64,000 nt of DNA from Candidatus Kouleothrix ribensis (GCA_016722075.1 JADKGW010000002.1:372001-436000); one strand, 5' to 3'; numbered from the stretch's first letter, positions 17,201-24,553 are shown. Made by a program: numbers and translations. Notes: generated by a model not told the origin, from the letters alone.

Positions 17201-17309
17201 CCGCCGTCCCGGCTGCGCGCACAGGCTGGTAGGGCGCGGCGCCCAGCAGCGCCGCCGCCGCCAGTGTAAGCAAGGCCAGACCCGTGAGCCATCGTCGGAA
17301 TGGGGCCAT
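14238..17309 (-). CDS. Large secreted protein with DUF11-type domain
   Basis: A 1023-residue exported protein. Residues 1-33 form a signal peptide (FRRWLTGLALLTLAAAALLG, cleavage near VRA-A). The first third starts with VIDGDCSDFSDVTPLTFAD and resembles a carbohydrate-binding or DOMON-like beta domain. Residues about 215-430 have an alternating hydrophobic pattern with a glutamine-amidotransferase-like look (IIGLGEGGYAFFGKLG), which is only a resemblance. ECVVTKSADPATGSPVTPGQ at about 450 begins a DUF11 repeat of the kind found in bacterial surface proteins. The rest consists of beta-sandwich repeats (CVALQNP, CPGWSASVAP). There is no sortase motif or C-terminal anchor. Function is unknown; a role in surface or extracellular structure is likely. 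Confidence 0.7.
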   Translation of the reverse strand: MAPFRRWLTGLALLTLAAAALLGAAPYQPVRAAGTAAAGLDILAGRVPVIDGDCSDFSDVTPLTFADASGTGKIFLKFADPQLYVCLNGSLGSFKGRFARLYLDPQGNGAGYEFAAKDDYALQVGIPDGINATFNGTDVANGYTANAALAGSWNGKTKADANGESVEWSVDYKNFGIQPCQLFGLAGYHHWLTGIGDDYGWPSKQWFDQPRTWQLARINTGQCGGQNGRIAYIYRGATGPAAAFYNLLNGAGYTVDLITLSSVMTTVFSTPAGGPNYELILIADDSGSLERWGSTAPPPDISADQVNRIRAANIPIIGLGEGGYAFFGKLGLYIGWPNGWHGPNDRVKRAAGAPAAYYTGIAGDPVQLYGAAVNEVGVYLNAPPSDVQAIGLEVASNDHAGIIQQGCRLLWGFSGDPSAMSANGTAMFLNAVNYMHVFQCAPEPPPPVECVVTKSADPATGSPVTPGQIIKYTITYTNCRPESVKLADSIPADTIYVPGSASDGIAPGADGSLIWTIPATPNPGSSGTKTFRVRVSDTQCHNQRTVNNRAGLLIPGQLPVTSNVVTHPVTCPPITLPNNDPPYAEQEVQIHPYPLITGTPSAISVRLSNSSNTAQAVRVSFQTSPQRFGIGINFATFDSRLVTLPAHGNAIVTSSYTPVSSGHYCIQIKIEDASPTPQYAPIYTWRNLDVTEDLQAGVPDTLPFKVANPTGATANINLVVDNTCPGWSASVAPTTLTNVGPNGGDVRDATLTVTPPSPATLGSGCHIDVQGWIGDTLIGGIRKLDVPPVHLPTDIAPPWLEPEISVSPNPPVAGQPAQICVALQNPLNVAKNVTLEYAVADFGAGIAFTTLATRNLALPANSNANYCTPWTPSSSGTLHRCIQITLKQPGYRDMRSQLNIDLRRISIVTLPQLDIPLGVRNPDGVPHRLELRPTLYGLDPLWRIRWLGDPPPDQIGANQTLNLRLGFERIAQAGLQPAQFGIGTRTFGDEQRVDVAVVLDGVETGGFTIKLQDGSMFLPISRR

Positions 17310-17324
17310 TGTGTGCCTCCTCTT

Positions 17325-17912
17325 CTAGCCAGGCTGAGCCGCACCGGCGAAGAACAGCTCCAGCAGCACGGCAATCGTCTGATCAGGCCGGCGCGCATCG
17401 GCGCCGTCGTCGCTGGTGAGGAAGGGATACATCATACCCAGCAGCAGCCAGGTGAGCGTCTGCGGCTCGATCGGCCGCAGCTCGCCGCGCGCGATGGCGG
17501 CCTCGAGTAGCGCAGACACCTGGCCAATGAACTGCGCATGGTACTGCCGCCCGAACTCGGTGCGCGCGGTGGCGCCCAGGTGCGCCAGCTCGTGGCCGGC
17601 CAGGCGGATGAGCGCGCGCTGCTCGCCCGGCAGGCCGAACAGCGCACACACCAGTAGCTCGACCTGTGTGCGGGCGGGTGGGCCGGCCGCGCGCGCCGCC
17701 TGCACAATCTGCCCCAGGCGCGCCAGCGCGTCGTGCAAGATCGCCAGAAACAGATCCTCTTTATCTCTGAAGTGGTAGTACAGGCCGGCCTTCGACACAC
17801 CAACCGCCTCGGCGATCTCGCGCATAGAGATGCCATTATAGCCGGCAGCCATAAACAGGCGCGTGGCCTCGGCCATGATCCGCGCGCGCATGGCTATGTC
17901 GGGTACGCTCAC
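17325..17912 (-). CDS. TetR-family transcriptional regulator
   Basis: A 195-residue repressor of the TetR family. The N-terminal helix-turn-helix is clear: RARIMAEATRLFMAAGYNGISMREIAEAVGVSKAGLYYHFRDKEDLF, which has the GVSKAGLYYHF recognition helix. The C-terminal ligand domain is variable as usual. It starts 12 bases after the MFS exporter stop on the same strand, so the two form an operon. A TetR-like palindrome overlies the exporter's promoter region, which suggests autoregulated, ligand-induced export of a toxic compound. Confidence 0.85.
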   Translation of the reverse strand: MSVPDIAMRARIMAEATRLFMAAGYNGISMREIAEAVGVSKAGLYYHFRDKEDLFLAILHDALARLGQIVQAARAAGPPARTQVELLVCALFGLPGEQRALIRLAGHELAHLGATARTEFGRQYHAQFIGQVSALLEAAIARGELRPIEPQTLTWLLLGMMYPFLTSDDGADARRPDQTIAVLLELFFAGAAQPG

Positions 17913-17924
17913 AGCTGGCCTCGC

Positions 17925-19331
17925 TTATGCGTGCGCTGGCCGCGAGGGTTCGTTGCGGCCAAGCGTCGCCAGCTCGGCGGCGCGGCCCTTCAGCCCCAGC
18001 GCGGCAAATGTCAGCGCGAGCATGATCGCGCCGATGATCAGAAACGACGCAGTATAACCCACCACGCCGCCGCCGCGCGAGTCGGCCACCGCGCCGGCCA
18101 TCGCGCCGCCGACCAACTGGCCCACGCTGGTGAAAATCGTCAGCAGCGCCTGGGCCGAGGCCCGCTCGGTCGGCGGTGCCTCGTTCAGCATGATATAGCG
18201 CGGCGCGGCGCCCAGCAGCACCGCCAGCCCCAGGCCGAACACAATCGTCGATACGTAGAACATGGCCAGGCTGGTGGCGAAGAAGCTGACCAGCAGCGTG
18301 CCAAGCGTCACCAGCACGGCGCCCAGCACCACCACCACGCGCGAGCCAGAGCGATCGAGCATGCGCCCCGACAGCGGCGAGGCCACTGCCATGGCCAGCA
18401 CCATCGGCACCAGCATATAGCTGGCGATCGACTCCTTGACGGCAAACGCGGCCACGCTCAGAGTCGGCAGAAATACCACGGCTGCCTCGGACAGCCCGGC
18501 GCCGGCGGCGACGATCGTGGTGAGCGCGATCTGGCGGTTGGCGAACAGCCCGGTGCGCACGATCGGGTCGGGGTGGCCACGCTCGATCAGCCACAGGATC
18601 GGCGTGAGCACGATCACCGCCAGCAGGAACGGCCAGACGCTGAGCGAGCTGAGGCTCTGCGCGAGGTTGGCCGTGTCGAGCTGGTTCAGGCCATACGCCA
18701 GCGCGCTCAGCAGCGCGCCCAGCACGATCATGCCCAGCCAGTCGAATGGGCGCTGCTCGGCCGGGCGGGTAGACGGCAGCAGCCGCATGCCCAGCGCAAT
18801 CACCAGCGCGGCCAGCGGCAGGTTGATGATGAACAGCCACTGCCAGCCGAAGCCAAGCAGCACGCCGCCGACGATCGGGCCGACCAAGAATGCCAGGCCG
18901 AACACCGCGCCGATCAGGCCCAGCGCGCTGCCGCGCTTCTCGGGCGGGAACGTATCGCCGATCACCGCGCTGGCCACCGGGAAGATGCCGCCCGCGCCCA
19001 GGCCCTGCACGGCCCGGCCGAGCAGCAGCACGGCAAAGCTCGGCGAGATCGCCACCAGCAGCGAGCCGGCCGCGAAGAGCGCCACATTCAACACATAGAT
19101 CGAGCGCCGCCCGAGCATGTCGGAGAGCTTGGCCATCAGCGGGGTGCCGATCAGGTTGAATAGCACATAGATGGTGAAGATCCACGCCACCGCGCGGTCG
19201 TCGACGCCAAAGGCCGTGCGAATGGCCGGCAGCGCCGGGCCGACGATCGCGATATCGAGCGCCGCCATCAGCACACCGATGAACAGCACGCCGAGCAGCC
19301 GGTTGCGCTGCTGGTTGTCGTTGATTGCCAT
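17925..19331 (-). CDS. MFS drug-efflux transporter (DHA2/EmrB-QacA type)
   Basis: A 468-residue, probably 14-helix inner-membrane drug:proton antiporter. The first helix carries GVLMAALDIAIVGPALPAI (motif D1-like). PLMAKLSDMLGRRSIY is motif A. LGRAVQGLGAGGIFPVASAVI and GLIGAVFGLAFLVGPIVGG match motifs B and C of drug exporters. It lies upstream of, and in one operon with, the TetR gene at 17325. The promoter region carries a palindrome that probably binds this regulator. The exported substrate cannot be predicted. Confidence 0.85.
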   Translation of the reverse strand: MAINDNQQRNRLLGVLFIGVLMAALDIAIVGPALPAIRTAFGVDDRAVAWIFTIYVLFNLIGTPLMAKLSDMLGRRSIYVLNVALFAAGSLLVAISPSFAVLLLGRAVQGLGAGGIFPVASAVIGDTFPPEKRGSALGLIGAVFGLAFLVGPIVGGVLLGFGWQWLFIINLPLAALVIALGMRLLPSTRPAEQRPFDWLGMIVLGALLSALAYGLNQLDTANLAQSLSSLSVWPFLLAVIVLTPILWLIERGHPDPIVRTGLFANRQIALTTIVAAGAGLSEAAVVFLPTLSVAAFAVKESIASYMLVPMVLAMAVASPLSGRMLDRSGSRVVVVLGAVLVTLGTLLVSFFATSLAMFYVSTIVFGLGLAVLLGAAPRYIMLNEAPPTERASAQALLTIFTSVGQLVGGAMAGAVADSRGGGVVGYTASFLIIGAIMLALTFAALGLKGRAAELATLGRNEPSRPAHA

Positions 19332-19366
19332 TGAACTAAATCCTCGCTTTCGCGCTCTACGGTAAG

Positions 19367-19384
19367 TTACTGACCGGTCGGTAA
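19367..19384. promoter_or_regulatory. TetR-type operator palindrome
   Basis: TTACTGACCGGTCGGTAA is an almost perfect 18-bp palindrome with the ACCGGT core typical of TetR-family operators. GGTAAGTTA occurs on both sides (19361-19369 and 19380-19388). It lies 36 bases upstream of the MFS start. On the minus strand a TATTAT at 19392-19397 could be the -10, so a bound repressor would overlap the promoter. Confidence 0.65.
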
Positions 19385-19496
19385 GTTAGGGGTATAATAG
19401 CGCGCACACACCATTCTGTCAAGCCGTACTCCCGCCGCCGCGTGAATCCTGCGTGCGCGTGCAAGAAAGATAGCGCACCCCGCACGAAATTCCCCC

Positions 19497-19526
19497 TTGA
19501 CAGATTTGTCACTTCTCGGGTATACT
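19497..19526 (+). promoter_or_regulatory. Strong promoter of the ilv leader transcript
   Basis: TTGACA (19497-19502) and TATACT (19521-19526) are separated by 18 bases. Transcription would start at about 19533, some 30 bases before the leader-peptide ATG and about 520 bases before ilvD. This is the best promoter ahead of the branched-chain amino acid genes. Confidence 0.8.
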
Positions 19527-19561
19527 CTCGGCATCGCGCTTGTACGAAATGACACAAAGCT

Positions 19562-19633
19562 ATGGTTCGTCTGAACGCCAGCCTCCTCCTTAGCCTCCTG
19601 CTTGTAGCCCTGATTATTATCACGGGTTTATAG
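19562..19633 (+). CDS. Branched-chain amino acid leader peptide (attenuator)
   Basis: A 23-codon ORF, ATG 19562 to TAG 19631-19633. By direct translation 14 of 23 residues are Leu (9), Ile (3) or Val (2). There is a run Leu-Leu-Leu-Ser-Leu-Leu-Leu-Val (19583-19606) and then Leu-Ile-Ile-Ile (19610-19621). It starts about 30 bases after the predicted transcript start and ends 6 bases before a G-tract able to form an antiterminator. This is the layout of ilv/leu leader peptides in proteobacteria and actinobacteria, where scarcity of charged Leu/Ile/Val tRNA stalls the ribosome and prevents termination. The ribosome-binding site is weak (ACAAAG). The hydrophobic composition alone could suit a small membrane peptide, but the RNA structure argues for a leader. 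Confidence 0.8.
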   Translation: MVRLNASLLLSLLLVALIIITGL

Positions 19634-19638
19634 CTGTT

Positions 19639-19708
19639 TGGGGGGGAAGCAACGTCAGCGTAGCGCCAGTCAACTGCCAGGCCCCTCCCACACACGGAGG
19701 GGCCTTTC
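19639..19708 (+). terminator. Attenuator: antiterminator/terminator switch before ilvD
   Basis: The terminator is AGGCCCCTCC (19679-19688) paired with GGAGGGGCCT (19696-19705), a perfect 10-bp stem with a 7-base loop followed by TTCGATTGT, a weak U-tract. An upstream segment TGGGGGGG (19639-19646) can instead pair with CCCTCCCA (19683-19690) with one G-U pair, which would block the terminator. The same G-tract can also pair with CCTCCTC (19582-19588) inside the leader's Leu codons. So regions 1:2, 2:3 and 3:4 exist as in classical attenuators. Confidence 0.75.
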
Positions 19709-19777
19709 GATTGTCACGTTCTTGGGCCAATCGCGCGGCGTAGCACGGTTCGCCCAGCCAGCCGAAAGCGACATTGC

Positions 19778-19876
19778 ATGCTCGAACGACTAAAAAAGCT
19801 GCTGGAGCAACTGCTGACACCCCAGCGCCCTGCGCCTGTGCCCGTACCAATCCGCGCGCCGCGCCGCCGGCGCTAG
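19778..19876 (+). CDS. Small ORF (32 codons) between attenuator and ilvD
   Basis: ATG 19778 to TAG 19874-19876. The peptide begins MLERLKKLLEQLLTP, an amphipathic leucine-rich helix, then has a Pro-rich stretch (PAPVPVPIRAP) and four terminal arginines. A weak GAAAG motif lies upstream. It is inside the transcribed leader between the terminator and ilvD. It could be a second regulatory peptide, a small protein, or a chance ORF. The remainder of this leader to 20052 shows only a short hairpin (GCCGGC/GCCGGC) and the ilvD ribosome-binding site. Confidence 0.3.
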   Translation: MLERLKKLLEQLLTPQRPAPVPVPIRAPRRRR

Positions 19877-20052
19877 CGTGTCAGGCTACTCGCTGCCACA
19901 GCCGGCAGCCTCCCCGGCCCTCAGGCCGTGAGCACCGCCGCTCAAAATCGCACCTGGCTCGGTTAATCGGGTCGCCGGCGCCGCCGGCGAAGACCATGCC
20001 GTCGTTGAAAGCCTGGGCTGCCGTATGGCCATGCCCATAGGAGAGCGTTGCT

Positions 20053-21738
20053 ATGCGTTCAGACACGATCAAGCGCGGATTTGAGCGCGCGCCCCACCGT
20101 AGCCTGCTACGCGCCACCGGCCAGATCCGCGATGAGGCCGATTTCGAGAAGCCGTTCATCGCGATCTGCAACTCGTACGTCGACATTATCCCTGGCCATG
20201 TACACCTGCAGGAGTTCGGCCGGGTGGTGAAGCAGGCTGTGCGCGAAGCCGGCGGTGTGCCGTTCGAATTCAACACGATCGGCGTCGACGACGGCATCGT
20301 CATGGGCCACGAGGGCATGCGCTACTCGCTGCCCTCGCGCGAGCTGATCGCCGACTCGGTCGAAACCATGGCCGCCTCGCACTGCTTCGACGCCATGATC
20401 TGCATCCCCAACTGCGACAAGATCACCCCCGGCATGCTTATGGGCGCCGCGCGCGTGAACATCCCGACGATCTTCATCTCGGGCGGGCCGATGCTGGCCG
20501 GCCAGGACGAACAGGGTGTCAAAAGTGATCTGATCACCGTGTTCGAGGCAGTCGGTAAGCGCGCCGCCGGCACGATCAGCGACGCGCAGCTGCTCAAGCT
20601 CGAGCAGATCAGCTGCCCGACCTGCGGCAGCTGTAGCGGTATGTTCACCGCTAACTCGATGAACTGCCTGTGCGAGGCGCTCGGCATCGCGCTACCCGGC
20701 AACGGCACGCTGCCGGCCGTCTCACCCGAACGCCACGAGCTGGCGCGCAAGGCCGCCACCCAGATCATGGAGCTGGTCGCACGTAATATCCGCTTCCGCG
20801 ACATCGTCACCGCCGAGGCGGTCGATAATGCGATGGCGCTCGATGTGGCCATGGGCGGCAGCACCAATACCGTGCTACACGTGCTGGCGCTCGCGCGCGA
20901 GACCAGCCTGGACTACCCGGTAGCGCACTTCAACGTGGTGTCCGACCGCACCCCGCACCTGGCCAAGGTGTCGCCGGCCTGGGATGGCCCGCAGCAGTGG
21001 CATATCCAGGATGTCCACGCTGCCGGCGGTGTGCCGGCCATCCTGGCCGAGCTGGCCCGCTGCCCCGGCGTGCTCAAGCTCGATGCGCTAACCGTGACCG
21101 GCAAGACCATGGGCGAGAACCTGGCCCACGCCGAGCGCCGCGGCGACGCCTGCATACGCCCGATCGACAACCCGCACTCGACGCGGGGCGCACTGAGCGC
21201 GCTGTTCGGCAACCTGGCGCCTGCCGGCGCGATCATCAAGGTTGGCGCGGTCGATCAGCACGAGATGCACTTTCGCGGCCCGGCGCGCGTATTCGACAGC
21301 GAAGAGGCTGCCACCAACGCGGTGGTGAATGGGAAGATCAACCCCGGCGACGCGATCATCGTGCGCTACGAGGGGCCGCGCGGCGGGCCGGGCATGCGCG
21401 AGATGCTCGCGCTCACCAGCATGGTCAAAGGCATCCCCGAGCTGAGCGGCACCACCGCGCTGATCACCGACGGCCGCTTCAGCGGCGGCACGCGCGGCCT
21501 GTGCATCGGCCATGTCTCGCCCGAGGCGGCTGAGGGCGGGCCGATCGGGCTGATCCACGACGGCGATATCGTGACGATCGACCTGGCCGCGCGCACGCTC
21601 GATGTCGATCTGTCGGCCGAAACCCTGGCCGCGCGCAAGGCCGGCTGGCAGGCACCCGCGCCCAGGTACACGCGCGGCTGGCTGGCGCGCTACACCCGGC
21701 TGGTGACCAACGCGAGCAACGGTGCCGTGCTCGAATAG
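20053..21738 (+). CDS. ilvD: Dihydroxy-acid dehydratase
   Basis: A 561-residue cytoplasmic Fe-S enzyme that dehydrates 2,3-dihydroxyisovalerate and 2,3-dihydroxy-3-methylvalerate to the keto acids of valine and isoleucine. Family signatures CIPNCDKITPGM (near residue 117) and SCPTCGSCSGMFTANSMNCL (near 190) provide cluster cysteines. GGSTNTVLHVLA and the C-terminal TDGRFSGGTRGLCIGHVSPEA motif are intact. AGGAGA at 20039-20044 supports ATG 20053. It is the first structural gene after the attenuator and is separated from ilvB by 56 bases that include a short CTCAAAACTC repeat. Confidence 0.96.
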   Translation: MRSDTIKRGFERAPHRSLLRATGQIRDEADFEKPFIAICNSYVDIIPGHVHLQEFGRVVKQAVREAGGVPFEFNTIGVDDGIVMGHEGMRYSLPSRELIADSVETMAASHCFDAMICIPNCDKITPGMLMGAARVNIPTIFISGGPMLAGQDEQGVKSDLITVFEAVGKRAAGTISDAQLLKLEQISCPTCGSCSGMFTANSMNCLCEALGIALPGNGTLPAVSPERHELARKAATQIMELVARNIRFRDIVTAEAVDNAMALDVAMGGSTNTVLHVLALARETSLDYPVAHFNVVSDRTPHLAKVSPAWDGPQQWHIQDVHAAGGVPAILAELARCPGVLKLDALTVTGKTMGENLAHAERRGDACIRPIDNPHSTRGALSALFGNLAPAGAIIKVGAVDQHEMHFRGPARVFDSEEAATNAVVNGKINPGDAIIVRYEGPRGGPGMREMLALTSMVKGIPELSGTTALITDGRFSGGTRGLCIGHVSPEAAEGGPIGLIHDGDIVTIDLAARTLDVDLSAETLAARKAGWQAPAPRYTRGWLARYTRLVTNASNGAVLE

Positions 21739-21794
21739 TGCTTCGTTCCGCGTTGCTTCGGCGCAACTCAAAACTCAAAACTTAGGAGAGTGTA

Positions 21795-23528
21795 ATGCCT
21801 AACCAGCGAACCGGCGCACAGATCCTGTGCGAGGCCCTGATCCGCGAGAACGTCGAGGTGATGTTCGGCATCCCCGGCGGCGCGATCATGCCGTTCTACT
21901 ATGCAATGTGGGAGTATCGCGACCAGCTGCGCCATGTGCTATGCCGCCACGAGCAAGGCGCTGGCCACGCGGCCGAGGGCTACGCCCGCTCGACCGGCAA
22001 AGTCGGCGTGTGCATCGGCACCAGCGGCCCCGGCGCCACCAACCTGGTCACGCCGATCGCCGACGCGATGATGGACAGCACGCCGCTCGTGGCGCTCACC
22101 GGCCAGGTTTCGAGCCTGGTGCTGGGCAAAGACGCGTTCCAGGAGACCGATATCACCGGCATTACCATGCCGATCACCAAGCACAACTACCTGGTCAAGC
22201 GGATCGAAGACATCGCCTACGCGGTCAAAGAGGCCTTCCACATCGCCGCGACCGGCCGGCCCGGCCCGGTGCTGGTCGATATCACCAAAGACGCACTGCA
22301 GGCCAAGATGGTGCCGAACTGGGAGATCAAGCTGAACCTGCCGGGCTATAAGCCGAACTACAACGGCAACCGCAAGCAGATCCGCGAGGCCATGCGGCTG
22401 CTGACCGAGGCCAAGAAGCCGCTGATTATGTCGGGCAACGGCGTAACGATGGCCGGCGCGATCGGCGAGCTGCACGAGCTGGCCGAGCGCACGGGCGTGC
22501 CAGTGGTCACCACTCTGCACGGGATCGGCTCGTTCCCCGAGAACCACCCGCAGAACATCGGCATGCCCGGCATGCATGGCTGGGTGCATGTCAACCGGGC
22601 CATTCAGGAGTGCGATGTGCTGCTGAACATCGGCGGGCGCTTCGACGACCGTGTCACCGGCAAGGCCAGCACCTTCGCGCCACACGCCAAGGTGATCCAC
22701 GTCGATATCGACCCGAGCGAGATCGGCAAGAATGTCAAGGTGGCGGTGCCGATCGTCGGCGATGCGCGCAATGTGCTGCGCGCGCTGATCGAAGAGCTGC
22801 CCAGCCGCGAGGCACTGGCCGAGCTGCATGGCCGCGCCAGCGACTGGCTCGAACACATCCGCGAGATGCAGGACAAGCACCAGCACAAGCAGCAGTACCT
22901 CAACCGGCCCGACACCACCAACCTGATGCCGCACGATGTGTACGCCGCGCTGACGCGCTTCCTCAACGCGCGCGGCCAATACCGCGTGGTCACCGATGTC
23001 GGCCAGCACCAGATGTGGGCGGCCCAGCTGATGGACTGGCTCAAGCCGCGCACACACATTACCTCGGGCGGCGCCGGCACCATGGGCTTCGCAGTACCGG
23101 CAGCCATGGGCGTGGCAATCGCCAACCCGACCGACACCGTCTGGGCGATCTGCGGCGACGGCGGCTTCCAGATGACCAACCAGGAGATGCAGACGATCAT
23201 GCAGGAGGGCCTCAAGAACGTCAAGGTCGCAGTGATCAACAACGGCTACCTGGGCATGGTGCGCCAGTGGCAAGAGCTGTTCGAGGGTAAGCGCTATAGC
23301 GGCACGCCGCTGAGCGGCCCGAACTTCCGCCTGCTGGCCGAGGCTTACGGCTGGAAGGGTATCACCGTCGAGCGCGTCACAGATGTCGAGGGCGCAATCG
23401 AAACCGCCAACGCCACCGACGGCCCGGTATTGATCGACTTCCGCGTTGAGCGCGAGGTGAATGTGTGGCCAATGGTGCCGCAGGGTAAGAGCATTGGCGA
23501 GATGATCACCGGCACGCCACAGGCGTGA
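21795..23528 (+). CDS. ilvB: Acetolactate synthase, large (catalytic) subunit
   Basis: A 577-residue TPP- and FAD-dependent enzyme that joins two pyruvates, or pyruvate and 2-oxobutyrate, in the first common step of Val, Leu and Ile synthesis. It shows FGIPGGAIMPFYY at the N-terminus, the catalytic Glu in CRHEQGAGHAAEGYAR, the conserved GPGATNLVTPI, and the TPP motif GDGGFQMTNQEMQTI followed by NNGYLGMVRQWQELF. AGGAGAG precedes ATG 21795. The regulatory subunit gene follows after 81 bases. Together they should form the feedback-regulated holoenzyme. Confidence 0.96.
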   Translation: MPNQRTGAQILCEALIRENVEVMFGIPGGAIMPFYYAMWEYRDQLRHVLCRHEQGAGHAAEGYARSTGKVGVCIGTSGPGATNLVTPIADAMMDSTPLVALTGQVSSLVLGKDAFQETDITGITMPITKHNYLVKRIEDIAYAVKEAFHIAATGRPGPVLVDITKDALQAKMVPNWEIKLNLPGYKPNYNGNRKQIREAMRLLTEAKKPLIMSGNGVTMAGAIGELHELAERTGVPVVTTLHGIGSFPENHPQNIGMPGMHGWVHVNRAIQECDVLLNIGGRFDDRVTGKASTFAPHAKVIHVDIDPSEIGKNVKVAVPIVGDARNVLRALIEELPSREALAELHGRASDWLEHIREMQDKHQHKQQYLNRPDTTNLMPHDVYAALTRFLNARGQYRVVTDVGQHQMWAAQLMDWLKPRTHITSGGAGTMGFAVPAAMGVAIANPTDTVWAICGDGGFQMTNQEMQTIMQEGLKNVKVAVINNGYLGMVRQWQELFEGKRYSGTPLSGPNFRLLAEAYGWKGITVERVTDVEGAIETANATDGPVLIDFRVEREVNVWPMVPQGKSIGEMITGTPQA

Positions 23529-23597
23529 GTGTTAAGTTTTGAGTGTTGAGTTTTGAGTTGACCAATTCAAAATTCAACACTCAAAACTCAAAATTTT
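23529..23597 (+). repeat. AT-rich inverted repeat (CTCAAAACTC family) between ilvB and ilvN
   Basis: Repeats of TTTTGAGTGTTGAGTTTTGA are followed by their complement AATTCAACACTCAAAACTCA, so the transcript would fold into a long imperfect hairpin of more than 20 bp. The composition is strikingly AT-rich against the coding DNA around it. A shorter piece of the same repeat (AACTCAAAACTCAAAACTTA) precedes ilvB at about 21768-21784. Confidence 0.75.
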
Positions 23598-23609
23598 AAG
23601 GAGTGAACC

Positions 23610-24158
23610 TTGAACAAACATACCGTCGTCGCCCTGGTGCAGGATCGGCCCGGCGTGCTGAACCGCGCCGTGAGCCTGTTCCGCCGCCGCGGCTTCAATA
23701 TCGAGAGCCTGGCCGTCGGCCATAGCGAGACGCCCGGCGTCAGCCGGATGACCCTGGTGGTCGAGGCCGAGGATGTCGAGCAGGTGACCAAGCAGCTCTA
23801 CCGGCTGATCGAGGTGCTGAAGGTCAGCGACGTGACCAGCGACCCGACCGTCGAGCGCGAGATGGCGCTGGTGAAGATCCACGCGCCGTCCGGCAGCCGG
23901 CCCGAGATAGTGGCGCTGACCGGTATGTTCGGCGCCAAGATCGTCGATGTGGGCTACAACACCATGGTGATCGAGATGACCGGCACGCCTTCGAAGGTCG
24001 AGAACTTCATCGAGGTGGTGCGCCCGTTCGGCATGAAGGAGATGATGCGCACCGGCCGGATCGCGATGGTGCGCGGCGCGCACACCCACCAGGCCCCCGC
24101 CGATGCCACCGAGAGCGGCAATGGCCACGCGACGGCCGAGGCGGCGACGCTGAACTAG
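23610..24158 (+). CDS. ilvN: Acetolactate synthase, small (regulatory) subunit
   Basis: A 182-residue regulatory subunit. The N-terminal ACT domain (HTVVALVQDRPGVLNRAVSLFRRRGFNIESLAVG) binds the feedback effector valine in this family. A second ACT-like half (MALVKIHAPSGSRPEIVALTGMFGAKIVDVG) completes the usual IlvH/IlvN layout. The start is TTG 23610, supported by AAGGAG at 23598-23603. It is followed by a repeat array rather than directly by ilvC. Confidence 0.93.
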   Translation: MNKHTVVALVQDRPGVLNRAVSLFRRRGFNIESLAVGHSETPGVSRMTLVVEAEDVEQVTKQLYRLIEVLKVSDVTSDPTVEREMALVKIHAPSGSRPEIVALTGMFGAKIVDVGYNTMVIEMTGTPSKVENFIEVVRPFGMKEMMRTGRIAMVRGAHTHQAPADATESGNGHATAEAATLN

Positions 24159-24164
24159 ATATGT

Positions 24165-24494
24165 CGCGCCCGGCCAATGCGGCACAGCGCCCCGGCCAAT
24201 CCGGCATAGCGCCCTGGCCGATGCGGCTTAGCGCGCCCGGCCAATCCGGCTTAGCGCGCCCCGACCGATGCGGCACAGCGCGCCCGGCCAATCCGGCTTA
24301 GCGCGCCCCGACCGATGCGGCACAGCGCGCCCTGGCCAATCCGGCATAGCGCCCTGGCCAATGCGGCATAGCGCGCCCGGCCAATCCGGCATAGCGCGCC
24401 CGGCCAATCCGGCATAGCGCCCTGGCCAATCCGGCACAGCGCGCCCTGGCCAATCCGGCATAGCGCGCCCTGGCCAATCCGGCATAGCGCCCCG
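24165..24494 (+). repeat. Minisatellite of about 20-22-bp units between ilvN and ilvC
   Basis: About 15-16 copies of a unit reading GGCCAATCCGGCATAGCGC, with variants (GGCCGATGCGG, TTAGC, CACAGC) and a CCC or CCCTGG linker, fill the spacer. Units are 20-22 bases long. The plus strand has stop codons in most units; the minus strand is open and would encode MPDWPGR-type repeats, which I treat as non-coding. Confidence 0.88.
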
Positions 24495-24501
24495 AATGTA
24501 C

Positions 24502-24521
24502 GGGCGCGATATATCGCGCCC
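24502..24521. repeat. Perfect 20-bp palindrome before ilvC
   Basis: GGGCGCGATATATCGCGCCC is fully self-complementary and lies 32 bases upstream of the ilvC start, directly after the minisatellite. It could be a dyad operator or simply the end of the repeat. No T-tract follows. Confidence 0.6.
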
Positions 24522-24553
24522 TGGTGGATGTATTGCATATATATGAGGAGATC

